This document shows positions 16,830 to 25,397 of a stretch of DNA of 64,000 bases, piece after piece. The position numbers and the translations under genes are program-made. Within the stretch, counting starts at the first letter, position 1. Each line of letters starts with the position of its first letter. The stretch covers positions 56,075 through 120,074 of the forward strand of contig JAJDYN010000015.1 in assembly GCA_022825135.1 (NCBI GenBank). Reading direction: 5' to 3'. Below the pieces are notes generated by a model. That model had not been told where the DNA came from. It was given only the letters and a program-made list of their open reading frames with translations, and made no database searches. The stretch is from Gemmatimonadota bacterium (GTDB taxonomy: Bacteria > Gemmatimonadota > Gemmatimonadetes > Longimicrobiales > Gaopeijiaceae).

Positions 16830-18260
16830 TCACGGCTTCCGGGGCGAAGGCATGTAGGGATCGGTCGCGCTCGCGGGCGGAGGAGGCGTGAGCAGGCTCA
16901 CCACCACCATCAGGAACGCCGACACGAGGAAGCCCGGCAGCACCGGGTCGATCGCGTCCGCCGGCCCCCACCCCTCCCAGGCGAGCGCGGTGGTCACGCC
17001 CCCCACCATGGAGGCGGCCGCCCCTTCCCGGGTCGCCCGCCGCCAGTAGACCCCGACCACGACCGGGATGAAGAAGCTGGACGCCATGAGCGCGGTGAAG
17101 AGCAGCACGATGAACTGGACCAGCTCGCCCTCCCCCACCCCGCTGAGGAGCAGCACCACCGGGATGGTCCCAACCACCACAATGCCCGCCCGGTCCACCC
17201 ACAGCCGGCGGCCCGGCGGGGCGTCGGGCCGAAAGAGCTGGTAGATGTCGACCGAGAGCGCCGACCCCGCGACCAGCAGAAGCGAGTCCACCGTGGACAT
17301 CATGGCCGCCGTGATGGCCGCCAGCAGGATCGCGCCCAGCGTCGCCGGAAGCACCGCCGTCGCGAGCATCGGCATGGCCAAGTCGCCGGTCGGCAGGTTG
17401 GGGAAGAGCACCACCGCCGCCAGCGAGAGCACGAAGACCAGCAGGTTCAGGGTGGTCACCGCGACGATGGTGAGCAGAATGCCCCGGCGGATGGTGCGCA
17501 TGTCTCGCATGGCGTAGAGGCGGATGAGCTTCTCGGGGGTGGCCACCCCGCCCAGCAGGAACGAGAGCCCCATGGTGAAGAGCAGCAGGGCCGGCATGGC
17601 TTCCCAACTGAAGGTCAGCGGGTTCACCGCCTCCACGTAGGTGAAGAGCGGCTCCACCCCACCCACCTGTCTGATGGCCAGCGGCACCGCGCAGATCGCG
17701 CCCAGCACCATGATGATGAGCTGCAGCAGGTCCGTGTACACGACCGCGATCATCCCGCCGATCACCGTGTAGGCCAGCAGGATCGCCGTGAACCCCACCA
17801 TCCCCCAGCTCACGGGCACGCCGAAGACGATGTTGGCGATCAGCCCGCCGGCCACGATCTGCGCCTGGACGTACACCACCGTGGCGATGAGGATGATGAC
17901 CGCCGCCAGCGCGCGCACGCCCTTCGAGTAGTAGCGCGTCTCGATGAAGGCGGGCAGGGTGAGCTGCTTGACGCGCGTGAAGCGCGGCGCGAGCACGGCC
18001 GCCATGAACCAGTAGGCCAGCGGCAGCGCCAGCACGAGCCACCCGAACGACCACCCCGCCACGTACATGACCCCGATGGTGCCGACGAAGGTGCCGGCGC
18101 TGGTGTGGGTCGCGGCCATGGTCGCCCCGCCCACCAGCCAGCCCAGCTTCCCTCCCGCGATCCAGTAGTCGGCCTCGCTGCGGGTCGCCCGGAGCGCGTA
18201 CCACCCGATCGCGAACACCACCACGAAGTAGAGCACGAAGGTGGAGAGCTGGACGTTCAC
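16830..18260 (-). CDS. Sodium:solute symporter (SSS family)
   Basis: 476 residues from GTG 18260, which overlaps the stop of the upstream 39-residue gene (GTGA) and has GGAG upstream. The sequence has about 13 hydrophobic helices and SSS signatures: 'SEADYWIAGGKLGWLVGGAT' after the first helix, 'THTSAGTFVGTIGVMYVAG' with the broken helix that lines the sodium site, 'VYTDLLQLIIMVLG' at about residues 155-170, and 'LAAITAAMMSTVDSLLLVAGSALS', typical of helix TM8-9. SSS proteins import sugars, proline, pantothenate, short acids and other solutes with sodium; the solute cannot be read here. Operon position after an M19 dipeptidase and before the proline-racemase-family gene suggests an amino acid or small peptide-derived solute. 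Confidence 0.9.
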   Translation of the reverse strand: MNVQLSTFVLYFVVVFAIGWYALRATRSEADYWIAGGKLGWLVGGATMAATHTSAGTFVGTIGVMYVAGWSFGWLVLALPLAYWFMAAVLAPRFTRVKQLTLPAFIETRYYSKGVRALAAVIILIATVVYVQAQIVAGGLIANIVFGVPVSWGMVGFTAILLAYTVIGGMIAVVYTDLLQLIIMVLGAICAVPLAIRQVGGVEPLFTYVEAVNPLTFSWEAMPALLLFTMGLSFLLGGVATPEKLIRLYAMRDMRTIRRGILLTIVAVTTLNLLVFVLSLAAVVLFPNLPTGDLAMPMLATAVLPATLGAILLAAITAAMMSTVDSLLLVAGSALSVDIYQLFRPDAPPGRRLWVDRAGIVVVGTIPVVLLLSGVGEGELVQFIVLLFTALMASSFFIPVVVGVYWRRATREGAAASMVGGVTTALAWEGWGPADAIDPVLPGFLVSAFLMVVVSLLTPPPPASATDPYMPSPRKP

Positions 18261-18376
18261 CGCCTTTTCTCCTTCCGGTCCTCGCGGCACATCCAGGCCA
18301 GATACGCCACCACGATCAGCGCGGAGACCAGGAAGAGCCCCCAGAAGACGAAGCCCGCGTCCAGGATCGCCCTCAC
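18257..18376 (-). CDS. Small single-span membrane protein, likely symporter accessory subunit
   Basis: 39 residues, too short for usual gene calling. It starts at GTG 18376, overlapping the stop of the upstream gene as GTGA, and its own TGA overlaps the GTG of the symporter in the same way. The peptide has one strongly hydrophobic span (about residues 9-28, 'FVFWGLFLVSALIVVAYLAW') and a charged cytoplasmic tail ('CREDRKEKRR'), consistent with a positive-inside anchor. Filling the space between two genes exactly, with a 4-bp overlap on each side, is strong evidence that it is translated. Small helper peptides of similar size and topology are known next to several SSS transporters, which is the basis for the proposed role. 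Confidence 0.72.
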   Translation of the reverse strand: MRAILDAGFVFWGLFLVSALIVVAYLAWMCREDRKEKRR

Positions 18377-19146
18377 CGGGCCCTCCTGACGAAGCGCAGC
18401 CCGGCCATCCCGCACGCGATCACGACGACCAGCACCAGCAGCTCCAGAACCCCCGGCAGGGACAGCCCGAGACTCCCTTCCGGACGAGCGCGCACCTGCA
18501 CGACCGCCGGAAGCACCTGGAGGCTCGCCCGCGCCACCCCCGGCGTCGTCCCCCCGGTTGGGGTCACCGGAAAGATCTCGCGCGCCACCATCCCCTCGGG
18601 GAGCGTCACATCAGCCTGAAACATCCCTGGGGTGGCCTCCGCCGGCGCCCAGTCGACCGCAAGCATGGGCAGGCCGACGCGCACGCCCGCGCCGTCCTCG
18701 CGCACCGCATCCGTTACGCGGTACGCCACGTCCAGCGACACCTGTCCCGAGGACGCCAGTGCGGCCGGAAGCGCGATTTCGCCCACCAGCCGGGGCGCCC
18801 CGGTGCCCGTCAAACGGACCGGCAGGACTTCTCCCTCCACCTGCGCCCAGATCTCCTCCACGTTCGCGGGAGCAAACAGCAGCAGCGTGAACGGCACGGC
18901 ACTCGTCTCGCGAGCCAACTCCAGCCGGTAGTTCATCGAGACGAGCGCGGCTCCGGTCTCGCGCGCATCGGCCGACACCGCCACGCGGATCACCTGCCCG
19001 CCTGCGCCGGCTGCCCCGGCCTCCTGGTCGCCTCCGACGCCGTCCCAACCGGACATCGAGCCGCCCGCGCCGGACAAGGCCGCCGGCCCCGCACCCAGGG
19101 CCGCGGCCAGCACCGCGGCCGCCACCGCCTTCCCCCTCAGGGCCAT
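18373..19146 (-). CDS. Exported membrane-anchored protein, function unknown
   Basis: 257 residues. The N-terminal signal sequence ('KAVAAAVLAAALGAGPAALS') is followed by a Gly-rich linker, then a beta-rich exported domain of about 170 residues ('SMNYRLELARETSAVPFTLLLFAP', 'VSLDVAYRVTDAVREDG', 'FQADVTLPEGMVAREIFPV'). One C-terminal helix ('LELLVLVVVIACGMAGLRF') ends in Arg residues, so it is anchored with its bulk outside the cytoplasm. No catalytic motif is visible and I do not recognise the family. It overlaps the dipeptidase stop by 10 bp at its start and the small membrane gene by 4 bp at its end. It is therefore a built-in part of the dipeptidase-symporter operon, perhaps a binding or assembly factor for the transporter. 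Confidence 0.65.
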   Translation of the reverse strand: MALRGKAVAAAVLAAALGAGPAALSGAGGSMSGWDGVGGDQEAGAAGAGGQVIRVAVSADARETGAALVSMNYRLELARETSAVPFTLLLFAPANVEEIWAQVEGEVLPVRLTGTGAPRLVGEIALPAALASSGQVSLDVAYRVTDAVREDGAGVRVGLPMLAVDWAPAEATPGMFQADVTLPEGMVAREIFPVTPTGGTTPGVARASLQVLPAVVQVRARPEGSLGLSLPGVLELLVLVVVIACGMAGLRFVRRAR

Positions 19147-20363
19147 ACCTCCCTCAGCACCCGCAGGGTGTTGCCCCCCATCACCTTGCCGATGTCCTCG
19201 TCCGAGTATCCCTCCCGCACCAGCCAGCGCAGGATGTTGTGCGACGCCTCCGTGGGGTTCTCCACCCCCTTCACGTACTCAACCTCGTCAAACGGCGGAT
19301 TGGGGTTGGGCGCCCGCTCCGCCGCCGAGCGCGACTCCCTGATCGACAGGTTGGCCGCGTAGACGTGGTGCAGCCCCACGTGGTCCCCGTAGACGGAATC
19401 GGGGCCGAAACTCACATGGTCGATGCCCACCAGCGCCTTCACATACTCGAAGTGCTCCATGAAGGCCTCGATCCCGTGCACCGTGTTGTTGCGCGTCAGG
19501 GTGGTGTGCGGCGCCGCCTCGATCCCGATCACGCCCCCCTTGTCCGCGCACGCCTCGAGCACGTCGTCGGGCGCCAGCCGGTTCGACTCCCACAGCGCCC
19601 GCGCGCCGATGTGCGAGAGCACGATGGGATGCTCGCTCCACTCGATGGTGTCCAGCGTCGTGCGGTCGCCGCAGTGCGAGCAGTCGATCAGCATCCCCAG
19701 CTTGTTCATGCGCCCGACCGCGCGCCGCCCGAACATCGTCAGACCCCCGTCGCCGGGTTCCTTCAGCCCCGACCCCAGCGCGTTGGCCTCGCTGTAGGTG
19801 ATCCCGAGCGCCCGCACCCCGAACCCGAAGAGCAGGTCGATGCGGTCGAGCTCGTTCTCGATCATGGCCGCGCCTTCCATCGAGGCGACCCACGCCACCT
19901 TCCCCTCCCGGTGCGCCCGCAGGATGTCGTCCACCCCCAGGCAATGGATGAGGAAGTCCTGGTGCGCCAGGTCGCAAAGGCGCATCCCGAAGTCGTGCAG
20001 CACGTCGTCCCACTTCCAGCCCCCGTGCGACTGGATGGTGCAGATGCCGTCGAGCAGGTTGTCGAAAACCGCGTCCCAGCACGAGTGCCTGAGACCCTCG
20101 AACGCGGTCGCCATCCGCCCCGCACGCACGTACGCCGGGGTCTCGCGCACATCCCGCGGAAACACGCCCGCGTGCTCGTGCATCGAAATCATCACCAGTC
20201 GGGATGCCAGCCTCGCGGCCCGCGCCTCCTCTTCCCGCGAGAGCGGCACCAGGTACGGCTCCACGCGCCCGACCTGAGCCGCAAGCTCGAAGGGCTCGTA
20301 GTCGAGGCCGGGCTCGAGGTAGGAAAAGGACTCGTATCCATCGTGTGCCTTGTTGGCGCCCAT
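19137..20363 (-). CDS. M19 family (renal-type) dipeptidase
   Basis: 408 residues from ATG 20363, which has GGGAG upstream; a longer in-frame start at 20486 lies antisense to the TRAP leader region and is rejected. M19 enzymes are binuclear zinc TIM-barrel dipeptidases that act on many dipeptides, including those with a D-residue at the C-terminus. Visible sites: 'VMISMHEHAG' at the N-terminal metal position (the usual motif is H-x-D, so the second ligand looks altered), the bridging Glu in 'ASMEGAAMIE', 'MLIDCSHCG' and 'IVLSHIGARAL' supplying His ligands, and 'VSFGPDSVYGDH' with the substrate-side Asp. No signal peptide is seen, so it is probably cytoplasmic. It is the first gene of the four-gene operon that ends with the SSS symporter. 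Confidence 0.85.
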   Translation of the reverse strand: MGANKAHDGYESFSYLEPGLDYEPFELAAQVGRVEPYLVPLSREEEARAARLASRLVMISMHEHAGVFPRDVRETPAYVRAGRMATAFEGLRHSCWDAVFDNLLDGICTIQSHGGWKWDDVLHDFGMRLCDLAHQDFLIHCLGVDDILRAHREGKVAWVASMEGAAMIENELDRIDLLFGFGVRALGITYSEANALGSGLKEPGDGGLTMFGRRAVGRMNKLGMLIDCSHCGDRTTLDTIEWSEHPIVLSHIGARALWESNRLAPDDVLEACADKGGVIGIEAAPHTTLTRNNTVHGIEAFMEHFEYVKALVGIDHVSFGPDSVYGDHVGLHHVYAANLSIRESRSAAERAPNPNPPFDEVEYVKGVENPTEASHNILRWLVREGYSDEDIGKVMGGNTLRVLREVWP

Positions 20364-20611
20364 AAACGCTCCCGGGGGTTGGGTCGGAACAGGGGATTGT
20401 GATTCGTCGGGACCCGGGGCCGGCGGGGTCCGCGAGTCCGGTGGGACGAGCGTTGCGAGCCAACAACATGGAGCCTCCACGGACAACGGGCCAGCCGTTC
20501 CCGAAGGCGCCGCCAGCTATTGCGAACACCTTGCAAAGGGCGTATTTCAAGCGCGCGATACCACGCGCCAACGTGCCGCCACCTCCCACTCGCCCCCGGA
20601 ATCCCTCCGAA
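20364..20611. promoter_or_regulatory. Divergent intergenic region, dipeptidase operon / TRAP permeases
   Basis: A 248-bp space between the divergent M19 dipeptidase and dctQ. It must carry both promoters. It is less GC-rich than its flanks around 20517-20570. I see no convincing -35/-10 pair, operator dyad or riboswitch. The reading frame of dctQ is open through most of it (ATG at 20468), so dctQ could start earlier than annotated. Confidence 0.4.
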
Positions 20612-21196
20612 GTGACTCGCTGGACCCGCCTCTCCCGCGCCATCGACCGGGTTAACAACCGAATCGGCCGATGGACCTCGTGGCTGTGCCTGCTGATGGT
20701 GCTCGTCACGGCGTACAACACGGCCGTCCGCTATCTCGGCGGCTTTCTCGGCTTCAGGCTGAGCTCCAACCTCTACCTGGAGCTCCAGTGGTACCTGTTC
20801 AGCCTGCTCTTTCTGCTCGCCGCCGCCTCGGCGCTCTGCAAGGGCGAGCACGTCCGGGTGGACATCCTGTACAGCCGGCTGTCCGCCAGGGCCCGTGCCT
20901 GGATCGATCTCCTCGGCACCATCGTGCTGATGATCCCCTTCTCGGCGGTGACGCTCTGGCTCTCCTGGCCCGCGATCCGCAACTCCTGGGCCGTGCGGGA
21001 GATCTCCTCCGACCCGGGGGGCCTCCCGCGCTACCCGCTCAGAACCTTCATCCTCATCTGCTTCCTGCTTCTCATCGTCCAGGGCATCTCGGAGATCATC
21101 AAGAAGCTCCGTATCCTGCGCGGCCTGAAGATGGCCGGAAACGGTCGGCCCGGGGATGACGCCGACAGCCCTCGGGTCACCGGAGGCATCGCGTAG
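20612..21196 (+). CDS. dctQ: TRAP transporter small permease DctQ
   Basis: 194 residues from GTG 20612; an ATG at 20468 or a start at 20399 would add up to 71 residues that lack family features. DctQ is the four-helix subunit of tripartite ATP-independent periplasmic transporters. Four hydrophobic helices are visible, with family signatures 'YNTAVRYLGGF', 'LELQWYLFSLLFLLAAASALCKGEHVRVDILY' (split here by its helix turn) and 'LLLIVQGISEIIKKLR' near the C-terminus. The conserved 'E-H-V-R-V-D' lies in the cytoplasmic loop. The stop codon is directly followed by the dctM ATG with no spacer. The protein scaffolds DctM and helps couple it to the binding protein DctP, which is encoded just downstream on the opposite strand. 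Confidence 0.88.
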   Translation: MTRWTRLSRAIDRVNNRIGRWTSWLCLLMVLVTAYNTAVRYLGGFLGFRLSSNLYLELQWYLFSLLFLLAAASALCKGEHVRVDILYSRLSARARAWIDLLGTIVLMIPFSAVTLWLSWPAIRNSWAVREISSDPGGLPRYPLRTFILICFLLLIVQGISEIIKKLRILRGLKMAGNGRPGDDADSPRVTGGIA

Positions 21197-22519
<1,323 letters not shown>

Positions 22520-22521
22520 CT

Positions 22522-22551
22522 ACTGGTATCTACTGGTAGCTACTGGTAATA
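22522..22551. repeat. Three 10-bp tandem repeats ACTGGTANNT after dctM
   Basis: Directly after the dctM stop the unit ACTGGTA plus three variable bases occurs three times with exact 10-bp spacing, so each copy faces the same side of the helix. A perfect 12-bp palindrome ACCGGCGCCGGT follows at 22551-22562. A diverged copy of the same three-unit array is found at 35511-35540 (23 of 30 bases the same). Role unknown. Confidence 0.6.
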
Positions 22552-22604
22552 CCGGCGCCGGTTTGGAAGTCCCGCTCGCGCAGCCCGGGCGGGCTGACTC
22601 GAGG

Positions 22605-23837
22605 TCAGGCGTTCTGCCCGAACGCCGCGCTGGCGTAGGCCCACTCCGCGCGGCCGAACCACTCGAACGCCTCCGTCCGGAAGGCCGACCAGTGGTCGTA
22701 CACGCGCCGGTACGTGGCGTCGGCCGCTGCCCGCTCCTCCAGGATCTCCTGCGAAGCCACGCGCGACACCTCCAAGATCTCGGGAGAGAAGGCGCGCAGT
22801 TGGACCCCGCCTTCGACCAGGCGCCGGAGGGCGGCCGGATTCCTGGAGTCGTACGTGGTCTCGACGCCGTGCGCGGCCGAGCGCACCGCCACCCGGAAGG
22901 CCTCCTGGTACGTGGAGGGCAGCGCGTCCCACGCATCCCGGTTGACCTGGAAGGTGGTCGAGGGTCCCGGCTCCCACCAGCCCGGGTAGTAGTAGAAGCG
23001 GGCGGCGTTCTGGAAGCCGAGCTTCTCGTCGTCGTAGGGCCCTACCCATTCGGTGGCGTCGATCGCACCCCGCTCGAGCGCCGGATAGATCTCCTGCGCG
23101 GCGAGGTTCTGGACGGTCACGCCCAGGCGGTCCATGACCTCCGCGCCCAGCCCGGGGATGCGCATCTTGAGGCCGTTCAGGTCCGCCGGGGTGTTGATCT
23201 CGCGCCGGAACCATCCGCCCATCTGCGCGCCCGTGTTTCCGGCCGGCAGGGGGATGATGTTGAAGTCGGAGAAGATCTCGCTGATGAGCTCGAGCCCGCC
23301 CGCATCGTACAGCCAGGCGTGCTGCTGGCGGGAGGTGAGCCCGAAGGGCACGCAGGTGTCGAAGGCGAGTACCGGCGCCTTGCCGGTGTAATAGTAGCTG
23401 GGGCTGTGGCCCACCTGCACGGTGCCCTGCTGCACCGCGTCCATCACTTCGAAGGCCGGCACCAGCTCGTTCGCCTCGTAGACGCGCATCTGGAAACGCC
23501 CGTCGGTGATCGCCGCCATCGACTCGGCGGCGCGGGTGGCGGTGTCGAAGATGGCGTCGACGGTGCGCGGATAGCTGGAGGCCAGCCGCCAGCGCACGTT
23601 CGGGTTGGTGATCACCGCGGGGGCGCCCCCCGCACCGGCGCCTTCCTGCTCCCCGCCGCCGCACGAGGCGGCCAGCACCCCGGCCGCCGCGGCTCCGACC
23701 GCGGCCTTGCCGAGGAACGCCCTTCTCTCCAGGGTCGAGGCCGCTTCCGTCAGGTTGCCGCCCTCGTGATCCGCCGCCGCGACCTCTGCGCCCGGCCGGC
23801 CGCCTTCGACCGTCCCGCTCCGGGAGTCGTTATCCAT
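22605..23837 (-). CDS. dctP: TRAP transporter substrate-binding lipoprotein DctP
   Basis: 410 residues. The N-terminus has a Tat-type signal, 'ERRAFLGKAAVG', ending in a lipobox 'LAASC', so it is exported folded and lipid-anchored. The mature part follows the DctP family: 'VRWRLASSYPRTVDAIFDTA', 'QVGHSPSYYYTGKAP', 'RREINTPADLNGLKMRIPG' (the DctP signature with the arginine that binds the carboxylate of the substrate), 'AQEIYPALERGAIDATEWVGPYDD', and a C-terminal 'TYRRVYDHW'. The combination of 'GWWEPGPSTTF' and 'IDATEWVGPYDD' is common in members binding 2-oxo acids or similar acids, but that remains a guess. It lies on the strand opposite dctQM and is convergent with them, which is unusual because TRAP genes are normally co-directional. 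Confidence 0.9.
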   Translation of the reverse strand: MDNDSRSGTVEGGRPGAEVAAADHEGGNLTEAASTLERRAFLGKAAVGAAAAGVLAASCGGGEQEGAGAGGAPAVITNPNVRWRLASSYPRTVDAIFDTATRAAESMAAITDGRFQMRVYEANELVPAFEVMDAVQQGTVQVGHSPSYYYTGKAPVLAFDTCVPFGLTSRQQHAWLYDAGGLELISEIFSDFNIIPLPAGNTGAQMGGWFRREINTPADLNGLKMRIPGLGAEVMDRLGVTVQNLAAQEIYPALERGAIDATEWVGPYDDEKLGFQNAARFYYYPGWWEPGPSTTFQVNRDAWDALPSTYQEAFRVAVRSAAHGVETTYDSRNPAALRRLVEGGVQLRAFSPEILEVSRVASQEILEERAAADATYRRVYDHWSAFRTEAFEWFGRAEWAYASAAFGQNA

Positions 23838-23985
23838 GGGTACCCGATCCTTTGTGCGTTCTGCGTGTTCCAGTTGCGCGCCCGGGCGGCTTGCTGCCCC
23901 CGAAGCACGCGCAAGTTAGCCAGAAGTCAGGCGGGACGCACCGTTTCCCCGGGCCCCGCCGCCTGCCGGCGCCTCATCTCGCTCC

Positions 23986-25254
23986 TCAGCGCCGCTCCTC
24001 GGCCACGACCGACGAGGCGATCACCATCCCCAGGAACTCGTCGATGGCGCCTCCCTGGATCCAGCGCGCGACCACCACCAGGTCGTTCTCGCGATCGACG
24101 TAGACCAGGTTGGTCCCCGCCCCCCGGTGGCTGAACGACGACTCCGGCGTGCTCGCGTACGAGCGCTGGCCGGTGTTGAGGAAGAAGTTCATGAACCCGT
24201 ACATCTCGTTGACCGTACCCGGCGTCTCCGCCATGTCCAGCCATTCCTTGGAGAGAAGCTGCTCGCCGTCCCAGTTGCCCTTGTGCAGCGTGAAGTAGCC
24301 GAAGCGGGCCTGGTCCTCGGCGCTCAGGTTCATGCCTCCGCCCCAGTGGGTCCCGCCGCTCACCGACTGCATCATCTCGCCGTCGACGTTCACCCACGAG
24401 TTCTCGTATCCGTACCAGCGCCAGGTGTTGGACGCGCCGATGGGGTCCATGATGTGCTCGCGCAGCACCTGCGGCAGGGGCCGGCGCCAGACCTGGAGCG
24501 CCGCCAGCGCGAGCAGGTTAACGCGCACGTCGTTGTACTTGTACGCGGTGCCGGGCTCGTTGCGCGGGCGGTTGCGGTTGGCCGCCACGTCCCGGCCGGG
24601 CCGGTCGCCCCAGTCGGGCTTGCCCCAGAGCGTGCCCTCCCAGTCGCTCGTCTGCCTCAGCAGATGATCCCAGGTGATCCGGCGGTTGTGCTCGGAGTCG
24701 AACAGGGACACGGGAGTCGGCACGCCGCGCCCGTCCGCCTCGTGGCCGGGCTCGCCGTCGCCCACCGGCAGAATCAGCGGGGGCATGTACTCGTGTACGG
24801 GATCGTTGACGTCGCGGATGAGCTTGCGGTCCCACGCCAGTCCCACGGTGGAGGAGAGGAAGCTCTTGGCCACGCTGAAGGTCGGATCGACGCGCTTCGT
24901 CTCGCCCCACTCGGCGACGATGTAGCCGTCCTTCACGATGATGCCGCTCTGCGGGCCCCGCACCTTGAGCGGACCGATGGCCTCGTCGAAGGGCTCGGTG
25001 TTCCAGCTGAGCGCGTGCGCCACCTCGAGATCGCGCGGCGCGGTGCTCTCGCTCGCGATGGCGAAGTCGACCGCCTGCTGCAGGAGTTCGGGGTTCATGC
25101 CCATCGACTCGGGGGACCTGCGCTCCCAGTCGCCCGCCGGGGGAAAGTAGGCGTCCTGCGCCTGCAGGCCGGTGGCGGCCAGCAGCAGGACCGCGGCGGC
25201 GATGACGGAGAGGAGGGCGGGAGTGGCCGGATGAGGCCGCCGTGATGACTTCAT
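23986..25254 (-). CDS. Exported serine hydrolase, beta-lactamase/PBP-like fold
   Basis: 422 residues from ATG 25254, which has GAGG eight bases upstream; a much longer in-frame extension runs antiparallel through ilvA and is rejected. There is a Sec signal peptide (about residues 1-33, ending 'GLQAQD'). The class C/esterase family (PF00144) active site is visible: Ser127-x-x-Lys130 in 'FSVAKSF', a Tyr-Asn-Asp at 240-242 standing for the Y-x-N motif, and 'SSFSHRGAGTNLVYVDRE' near the C-terminus for the K/H-[ST]-G region. Such proteins are esterases, D-aminopeptidases or peptidoglycan-related hydrolases; beta-lactam resistance should not be assumed. It lies between ilvA (143 bp upstream) and dctP (148 bp downstream) on the same strand. 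Confidence 0.82.
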   Translation of the reverse strand: MKSSRRPHPATPALLSVIAAAVLLLAATGLQAQDAYFPPAGDWERRSPESMGMNPELLQQAVDFAIASESTAPRDLEVAHALSWNTEPFDEAIGPLKVRGPQSGIIVKDGYIVAEWGETKRVDPTFSVAKSFLSSTVGLAWDRKLIRDVNDPVHEYMPPLILPVGDGEPGHEADGRGVPTPVSLFDSEHNRRITWDHLLRQTSDWEGTLWGKPDWGDRPGRDVAANRNRPRNEPGTAYKYNDVRVNLLALAALQVWRRPLPQVLREHIMDPIGASNTWRWYGYENSWVNVDGEMMQSVSGGTHWGGGMNLSAEDQARFGYFTLHKGNWDGEQLLSKEWLDMAETPGTVNEMYGFMNFFLNTGQRSYASTPESSFSHRGAGTNLVYVDRENDLVVVARWIQGGAIDEFLGMVIASSVVAEERR

Positions 25255-25373
25255 GGGAATCACCTCGTTGGGGAGCGAGAGGTTCGATGGATGGCGCCGG
25301 AGGGACGTTCGCCTGTCGATGACTGATATGATACGTCCCCGCGAAGCACACGGCACGGCAGGGGCTTCTTCCT

Positions 25374-25389
25374 CGACCCGTGCGGGTCG
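25374..25389 (-). terminator. Perfect 7-bp hairpin after ilvA
   Basis: CGACCCG (25374-25380) and CGGGTCG (25383-25389) are perfect complements, 8 bp past the ilvA stop on the minus strand. No T-run follows, so this is a weak or Rho-assisted terminator or an mRNA end-stabilising stem rather than a classical intrinsic terminator. Confidence 0.35.
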
Positions 25390-25397
25390 GGCTCGGC

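Noticed and set aside
16558..18204. A 548-codon minus-strand ORF through the symporter and the dyad
   Set aside because: It is an alternative frame of the SSS gene; its apparent symmetric peptide comes from the palindrome itself.
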